From NCBI GenBank assembly GCA_964448245.1, contig CAYUWF010000098.1, forward strand, positions 1-8,710: a stretch of 8,710 bases of DNA, given 5' to 3'. Shown one piece after another: positions 4,808 to 8,710 of this stretch. Below the pieces are notes generated by a model, which was not told the DNA's origin, made no database searches, and saw nothing but the letters and a program-made list of their open reading frames with translations. Made by a program: the position numbers and the translations under genes. Every line of letters begins with the position of its first letter. Within the stretch, counting starts at the first letter, position 1. Source of the stretch: DATEVL01 sp964448245. Its GTDB lineage: Bacteria > Chloroflexota > Anaerolineae > Anaerolineales > E44-bin32.

Positions 4808-5683
4808 ATGACCTACGCCTCTCCCGTGCCGCGCCGCTTCGCCGTCGCCGCGCACCCAAAGATCGAGGAAGCCGCCTCGCTGGCGGTCGAAATCGCCGAG
4901 GCCCTCACCGCCGGCGGCAGCTCGGTGCGCCGCGGCGCGCTGCAGGAGGAGGACCTCGCCGAGCGGCTTCGGCAGGGCGCCTTCGATATGTTGATCGCCC
5001 TGGGCGGCGACGGGACCATGCTGCGGGCCGGGCACCTGTGCGCCGCCAGTCAGGTGCCGATCCTCGGCATCAACCTCGGCCGCTTCGGATTCCTGACGGA
5101 GGTCCGCCCCGATGAGTGGCGGCCGGTGCTGGAACGGATCCTGGCCGGCGACTACTGGATCGAGCGCCGCATGATGCTGCGAGTGGAACATCAATCGGTC
5201 GACGGGCGGCGGCGGTCGTTGTGGGAGGTGCTCAACGAATGCGTCCTGGGGCGCGGCGAAGTGGTGCGCCCGGTGCGGCTGACGGCGGAAATCGATGGGC
5301 GCTATCTCACAACCTACGTCGCCGATGCCATCATCGCCGCCACCCCCACCGGATCGACGGCCTACTCCCTGGCGGCCGGGGGCCCGATCCTGCCCCCGAC
5401 GCTGCGCAACATCCTGCTGGTGCCGGTCGCCCCACACCTCTCGGTCGACCGGGCGATCGTCCTGGATGAAGGCGCCTCCGTGCGGCTGACCGTCCACACC
5501 GACCACCAGGCGACGTTGAGCGTCAATGGGCATCCGCCGGAGCGGATGGACGACGGCGAATCGGTTCTCGTCCGGGCCAGTGAGCACTCGGCCAGCTTCG
5601 TCCGCCTGCAGGACCCCGGTTACTTCTATCGCAACCTGACCTCGCGCATGAACCAGAATCCTTCCGTCGGAGCGGACCTTTGA
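4808..5683 (+). CDS. nadK: NAD kinase
   Basis: The protein has 291 residues. NAD kinase phosphorylates NAD+ to NADP+ in the cytoplasm. It shows the catalytic GGDGTML (Asp68) in LIALGGDGTML, then ILGINLGRFGFLTEV, the NE-type motif LNECVL, and the NAD-binding ATPTGSTAYSLAAGGPILPP. The C-terminal β-sandwich begins with PVAPHLSVDRAIVL. Length and motif order fit the family. ATG 4808 is preceded at 8 nt by TATAAT and has no Shine-Dalgarno, so translation is probably leaderless. The 3' end overlaps the TTG start of the zinc-finger membrane protein by 4 nt (TTGA, 5680-5683), and recN follows. nadK close to recN is a common bacterial arrangement. Confidence 0.96.
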   Translation: MTYASPVPRRFAVAAHPKIEEAASLAVEIAEALTAGGSSVRRGALQEEDLAERLRQGAFDMLIALGGDGTMLRAGHLCAASQVPILGINLGRFGFLTEVRPDEWRPVLERILAGDYWIERRMMLRVEHQSVDGRRRSLWEVLNECVLGRGEVVRPVRLTAEIDGRYLTTYVADAIIAATPTGSTAYSLAAGGPILPPTLRNILLVPVAPHLSVDRAIVLDEGASVRLTVHTDHQATLSVNGHPPERMDDGESVLVRASEHSASFVRLQDPGYFYRNLTSRMNQNPSVGADL

Positions 5684-6207
5684 CCGAAGCCCAACTCGTC
5701 TGCGCCACCCATCCTGCGGTCGCCACCCAGCTGCGCTGTAACCGCTGCGGCAAGGCTATTTGCAGCAAGTGCGCCGTGCGGACGCCGGTCGGTTATCGCT
5801 GCCGCGAGTGCGTCCGTGAACAGCAACAGGTGTTTGAGACGGCCTCGACCATCGACTACCCGATCGCCTTCGTCATCTCGGCCGGGGCGGGTTTCGCCGC
5901 TACGTGGCTGCTGACGTTCCTGGGCATCTTCGGCCTGTTCATCGCTCCAGCCGTCGGGGTGGGAGTCGCCGAGGTTGTGCGTCGGGCGGTACGCGGCCAC
6001 CGGGCGCGCCACCTGCCGACGGCGGCCGCCGCCGGGGCGGCGGTCGGTGCACTGCCGTTCGTCGCGCGGGGGGTGATTCTATTCGTCCTGTCGTTGAGCG
6101 GGCTGCAGGCCGTGTGGTGGGGCGCGCTGGGCCTGCTTTGGCCCGCCGTTTACAGCTTCCTGATCGTGAGCTCGCTGCACTGGCGGCTGCGCGGCATCCG
6201 CGTGTAG
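5680..6207 (+). CDS. B-box-type zinc-finger membrane protein
   Basis: This 175-residue protein starts at TTG 5680, chosen because GGAG (5669-5672) lies 7 nt upstream, the start overlaps the nadK stop, and no later start keeps the first metal ligand. The N-terminal module reads CATHPAVATQLRCNRCGKAI, then CSKCAV and CREC: Cys8, His11, Cys20, Cys23, Cys28, Cys31, Cys41, Cys44, a B-box/treble-clef-like zinc site. After a short linker come about four hydrophobic segments (roughly 61-81, 82-100, 115-140, 147-168), with basic RRAVRGHRARH between the second and third. I know of similar small zinc-finger membrane proteins in Chloroflexota-like genomes, but not their function. Coupling with nadK suggests co-expression, not necessarily a shared pathway. 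Confidence 0.8.
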   Translation: MTEAQLVCATHPAVATQLRCNRCGKAICSKCAVRTPVGYRCRECVREQQQVFETASTIDYPIAFVISAGAGFAATWLLTFLGIFGLFIAPAVGVGVAEVVRRAVRGHRARHLPTAAAAGAAVGALPFVARGVILFVLSLSGLQAVWWGALGLLWPAVYSFLIVSSLHWRLRGIRV

Positions 6208-6208
6208 T

Positions 6209-6257
6209 AGGAAAGGAAGAAACCGGGTTTCTCGAAGAAACCCGGTTTCTCGAAACG
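6209..6257 (+). promoter_or_regulatory. recN translation-initiation region: purine-rich SD separated from ATG by an inverted-repeat hairpin
   Basis: AGGAAAGGA (6209-6217) would be a good ribosome site but lies 40 nt from ATG 6258. Between them, AGAAACCGGGTTTCT (6218-6232) and its exact reverse complement (6236-6250) flank CGA. If this 15-bp hairpin folds, the SD-to-start distance becomes 7 nt. No other SD lies in 6251-6257. GGTTTCTCGAA also occurs as a direct repeat (6226-6236, 6244-6254). Confidence 0.75.
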
Positions 6258-7982
6258 ATGCTCCAAACCCTGCGCATTCGTGACTTCGCCATCATCGCCG
6301 AGCTGGAATTGTCGCTGGCGGGCGGTTTCGTCGTTTTCACCGGCGAGACCGGCGCCGGCAAGTCGATCATCGTCGATGCGGTGCAGCTCGTCCTGGGAGG
6401 GCGGGCCGACGCCACGGCCGTGCGCGAGGGCACCGAGACGGCTCTGGTCGAAGGCACGTTCGCGCTGGAGGGGCCGGCCGGCGAAGCCGCCGGGGCCCTG
6501 CTCGAGCGCGAGGGACTGGCCGACGAGCCCGGCCTGGTCGTCCTGGGGCGCGAGGTGCGGCGCGAGGGGCGCAGCACGGCCCGCGTCAACGGGCGGGGCG
6601 TCAGCCTGGCGCTGCTGCGCGACATCGGTGAACTGCTGGTGGACGTCCACGGCCAATCGGAGCACCTCAGCCTGCTGCGTGTGCGCGAACATCTGGCCCT
6701 GCTCGATCGCTATGCCGAAGACGACGTCCAGCGGCAGGCCTTCGCCTCGGAGTACCAGGCGCTGGTGATGGTGCGCCAGGAACTGGAGATGCTGCGCCAG
6801 AGCGAACGCGAAGCAGGGCGGCGGGCCGACATGCTGAACTACGCCATTCAGGAGATCGAGGGTGCCAAGGTGCGCCCCGGAGAGAAGGCCGCGCTGCAAG
6901 AGGAAGGCTTGCGGCTGGCCAACGCCGAGCGCCTGGCGGAGCTGGCCACCCAGGCCGTGGCCGCGCTGGACGAGACCGGCGAACCGCGCCCGGCGGCGAC
7001 CGAGCTGATCGGCCAGGCGGCTCACGCCGCCGCCGAGCTGGGGAAACTCGATCCCTCCCTGGCGGGCTTGGCGGCCGAGCTGCAGGGGGTGGAAGAGCAA
7101 GCGGCGGAATCGGCGCGACGCCTTCGGCGTTACCGTGATTCGCTCGAATTCAACCCGCGCCGGCTCGAGCAGGTCGAAGAACGCCTGGCGACGCTGCACG
7201 ACCTGGAGCGGAAGTACGGCGAAGGCGAAGAAGCCGTGCTGGCGTATCTCGACCGCTCACGCCTGGAACGCCAGGCGATCGCCCATGCCGGCGAACGAAT
7301 CGCGGCGCTGGAGACGGACGAGGCCGAGCGTCTCGAGCGCCTCGGCCGGCTCGGCACGGACCTCTCGCGGGCGAGGCACGCCGCCGCCGAGCGACTCAGC
7401 CGCGGCATCCAAACGGAGCTGAAGGATCTGCACATGGCGGGGGCGCGCTTCGCCGTCGACGTGCACTGGGACGACGAAGCGACGGGGGCGCCCGCCGACG
7501 GACGCCGGGTGGCCTTCACCCGCTCGGGCCTGGATCAGGCGGAATTCCTGGTGGCACCCAACCCGGGCGAAGGGTTGAAGCCGCTGGCGAAAATCGCCTC
7601 CGGCGGGGAGACGTCGCGCCTGATGCTCGGCCTGAAAGGTGTGCTGGCCCGCGCCGACCACACCCCATCGCTGATCTTCGACGAGATCGATCAGGGGATC
7701 GGCGGACGCGTGGGCGGCGTCGTCGGCGAGAAGCTGTGGCGGCTGGCGCGCAACCACCAGGTGCTGTGCATCACTCACCTCCCCCAGTTGGCGGCCTACG
7801 GCGATCAGCACTTCCGCGTCGAGAAGGTCCAGCGCGGCGGGCGAACCTTCACCACCGTCGGACCCCTGACCCCCGAGGAACGCCTGGCCGAGCTGGCGCA
7901 GATGCTCGGCGGCACCGGCGAGGCCAATCGGCAGACCGCAGCCGGGCTCCTGAGCGAAGCCGAGAAGACCAGGAAGATGTGA
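6258..7982 (+). CDS. recN: DNA repair protein RecN (SMC-like ATPase)
   Basis: The 574-residue RecN is an SMC-like ATPase acting in double-strand break repair and recombination. The N-terminal half shows LRIRDFAIIAELEL and Walker A GETGAGKS (29-36), with Lys35. VDVHGQSEHLSLL carries the Q-loop. A coiled-coil section rich in Glu, Arg, Ala and Leu spans about 165-385. The C-terminal head has the ABC signature ASGGETSRLMLGLK, Walker B SLIFDEIDQGIGG and the switch ITHLPQLAAYGD. Length matches the family (about 550-570). The start at ATG 6258 (MLQTLRIRDFA) matches RecN N-termini; the frame is open further upstream to 5904, but that part overlaps the zinc-finger gene. It follows that gene after a 50-nt gap filled by the repeat hairpin, probably in one operon with nadK. 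Confidence 0.96.
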   Translation: MLQTLRIRDFAIIAELELSLAGGFVVFTGETGAGKSIIVDAVQLVLGGRADATAVREGTETALVEGTFALEGPAGEAAGALLEREGLADEPGLVVLGREVRREGRSTARVNGRGVSLALLRDIGELLVDVHGQSEHLSLLRVREHLALLDRYAEDDVQRQAFASEYQALVMVRQELEMLRQSEREAGRRADMLNYAIQEIEGAKVRPGEKAALQEEGLRLANAERLAELATQAVAALDETGEPRPAATELIGQAAHAAAELGKLDPSLAGLAAELQGVEEQAAESARRLRRYRDSLEFNPRRLEQVEERLATLHDLERKYGEGEEAVLAYLDRSRLERQAIAHAGERIAALETDEAERLERLGRLGTDLSRARHAAAERLSRGIQTELKDLHMAGARFAVDVHWDDEATGAPADGRRVAFTRSGLDQAEFLVAPNPGEGLKPLAKIASGGETSRLMLGLKGVLARADHTPSLIFDEIDQGIGGRVGGVVGEKLWRLARNHQVLCITHLPQLAAYGDQHFRVEKVQRGGRTFTTVGPLTPEERLAELAQMLGGTGEANRQTAAGLLSEAEKTRKM

Positions 7983-8003
7983 TCCTGGCCGGAGGATCGC
8001 CTC

Positions 8004-8054
8004 GCGCCTCGCCGCCGGAGGCGCATTCTCGCGCACCGCGCATGGGTTGCGCGG
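8004..8054. repeat. Two GC-rich hairpins after recN
   Basis: The first is GCGCCTC (8004-8010) with GAGGCGC (8018-8024) and a 7-nt loop, followed by ATTCTC. The second is CCGCGCA (8036-8042) with TGCGCGG (8048-8054) and loop TGGGT. They start 21 nt after the recN stop and may end the transcript, but lack a clear T-run, so terminator function is uncertain. Confidence 0.5.
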
Positions 8055-8159
8055 AGTGGCTGGTGGGGACGGCGCCGGGGTGCTCGCCCTTCTTGCCGGC
8101 GGTGTGGGACCCGGCGGTCCTGCCGGCTCCGACGGCCGGCGAGTGGGGCGGGCCCGCCT

Positions 8160-8448
8160 CCTGGACGGCCGACGATGTAGAGCCTCTCCGGCGCGAAGAC
8201 CAGTCCGTAGCGGGTCAGCGCGGGGGACGAGGTGTTGGTCAAGGAGACCGTGTGGTCGCCCGGCCCGATGGCGAGGCCTTGAGCCACCCGGTCGGGACCA
8301 TCGCCTGACAGGCGTCGGCGATCTTGGTGTCGATATAGACTCGGCCGAACTGGTGGAAAAGAGCCTCGATATTCGGGAAGGCGGCGAGGTGGAACGCCTG
8401 ATCGGCCGATGTGCCCTGAGCCGGCATCGACTGAATCAGGCTCAACAC
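8160..8448 (-). pseudogene. Frameshifted minus-strand gene fossil, family unrecognised
   Basis: Reading leftward from about 8448, one frame encodes LSLIQSMPAQGTSADQAF, HLAAFPNIEALFHQFGRVYI and DTKIADACQAMVPTG, with the strong G/C third-base bias of the real genes here. At about 8284-8291 (complement reads ACCGGGTGG) the coding-like signal jumps frame and continues as VAQGLAIGPGDHTVSLTNTS, then SPALTRYGLVFAPERLYIV to about 8171. One extra G would join them. A Pro/Gly-rich stretch below about 8165 may continue in the first frame. The second part looks like an extracellular β-strand domain, but I cannot name a family. No credible start or stop frames it, so it is called a remnant. A recent frameshift or sequencing error is the alternative. 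Confidence 0.4.
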
Positions 8449-8468
8449 CCCCCCGGGCCCCGTCCCGC

Positions 8469-8474
8469 TATAAT
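8469..8474 (+). promoter_or_regulatory. -10 box of the pirin gene, near-symmetric
   Basis: A perfect TATAAT places transcription start near 8481, about 46 nt before ATG 8527. CCGTCC lies just upstream (8460-8465), as at nadK and the tRNA gene, and no -35 consensus is seen. The complementary strand reads TATTAT (8475 to 8470), a 5/6 match that could fire leftward. Confidence 0.65.
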
Positions 8475-8526
8475 ACGGACGAGTTCGCTCCGCTTTGTGG
8501 CGGAACCGGGGAGGGTGGACGGGACG

Positions 8527-8710
8527 ATGCGCCCAGTTCGCGACATTATTGAACCGCAGATGGTGATCGAGGGCGCCGGTGTAAGGCTGCGGCGGTCTTT
8601 CGGCCCGAGCCGCGCCAACCCCTTCGATCCCTTTCTGCTCTTCGACCATTTCGCTTTCAACGACCCGATCGAAGGGCCGATCGTCGGCTTCCCGATGCAT
8701 CCGCACCGCG
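8527..8710 (+). CDS. Pirin-family protein (3' end beyond the window)
   Basis: The first 61 codons of a cupin-type pirin are visible. NPFDPFLLFDHFAF (31-44) and GFPMHPHR (54-61) match the pirin N-terminal cupin, where the two histidines of HPH (His58, His60) bind the metal. Pirins are metal proteins, some with quercetin 2,3-dioxygenase activity and others acting as regulators; which applies here cannot be told. ATG 8527 is preceded by GGAGGG (8510-8515), at a rather long 11-nt spacing. GTG 8515 in the same frame is possible but would overlap that purine stretch. A small hairpin, TCCGC/GCGGA (8489-8493/8500-8504), lies in the leader. The second cupin domain lies outside the window. Confidence 0.9.
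   Translation, partial: MRPVRDIIEPQMVIEGAGVRLRRSFGPSRANPFDPFLLFDHFAFNDPIEGPIVGFPMHPHR

Noticed and set aside
4793..5587. 264-codon minus-strand open frame across nadK
   Set aside because: Antisense of a clear NAD kinase; His/Gln/Arg-rich with no domain.
5904..6257. N-terminal extension of recN back to 5904
   Set aside because: It overlaps the zinc-finger membrane protein gene and reads through the repeat hairpin; ATG 6258 matches the conserved RecN N-terminus.
6150..7199. 349-codon open frame on the minus strand across recN
   Set aside because: Shadow of recN. The + strand frame has Walker A and RecN motifs, while the minus translation is Gln/His/Arg-rich with no recognisable domain, typical of high-GC antisense frames.
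8147..8158. 12-bp palindrome GGCGGGCCCGCC as an operator
   Set aside because: Such short GC palindromes are expected by chance in this composition, and it is not near a start or promoter.
7736..8308. 190-codon + strand open frame from inside recN into the gap
   Set aside because: Starts within recN in another frame and shows no motif; the coding-like signal in the gap is on the minus strand.
8239..8706. Single minus-strand gene of 155 codons overlapping pirin
   Set aside because: Its N-terminal part is antisense to pirin and its promoter. Only the segment below about 8448 looks coding-like, and it switches frame near 8287.

Overview
This is a GC-rich bacterial chromosomal window in which every convincing intact gene lies on the + strand. 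The gene content suggests a member of the Chloroflexota, perhaps Anaerolineae-like: an SdhB of the E. coli/actinobacterial cysteine pattern, a bacterial translin-family protein beside a DUF3467 protein, a membrane-anchored Cas4-like nuclease without CRISPR, and nadK next to a zinc-finger membrane protein and recN. The lineage is an inference from gene content and style, not a measured placement.

Layout. (1) 1-1756: the 3' part of a succinate dehydrogenase iron-sulfur subunit gene (sdhB), overlapping by 4 nt a response regulator fused to a class III adenylate cyclase. (2) 1757-2402: an intergenic stretch with a GACCACTG-rich dyad, a tRNA-Arg(CCT) gene with a TATAAT box and a strong intrinsic terminator, a collapsed remnant of an AlkD-like DNA alkylation repair gene, and the canonical promoter and structured leader of ssb. 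(3) 2403-4739: ssb, a 15-bp hairpin, then a tightly packed DUF3467 / translin-family pair and a Cas4-like PD-(D/E)XK iron-sulfur nuclease. The nuclease is encoded as two in-frame halves separated by one TGA, exactly between two transmembrane helices. (4) 4740-7982: a perfect 37-nt palindrome, an apparently leaderless nadK, a TTG-started B-box-type zinc-finger membrane protein overlapping it by 4 nt, and recN, whose Shine-Dalgarno sequence is separated from its start codon by an inverted-repeat hairpin. (5) 7983-8710: about 540 nt without an intact gene, holding GC-rich hairpins and a frameshifted minus-strand gene fossil, then a promoter and the first 61 codons of a pirin-family protein.

How the parts may work together. 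sdhB belongs to respiration/TCA metabolism, and the overlapping cyclase suggests that cAMP signalling is co-expressed with it. The central block is rich in nucleic-acid proteins (SSB, a translin-type RNA/ssDNA-binding protein, a Cas4/RecB-like nuclease, RecN), although it is probably several transcription units rather than one system. No CRISPR array, cas1/cas2, transposase or integrase is visible. The points most worth a second look are the split membrane Cas4-like nuclease, the structured ssb leader, the recN repeat between SD and start, the AlkD fossil, and a shared sequence just upstream of three TATAAT boxes.
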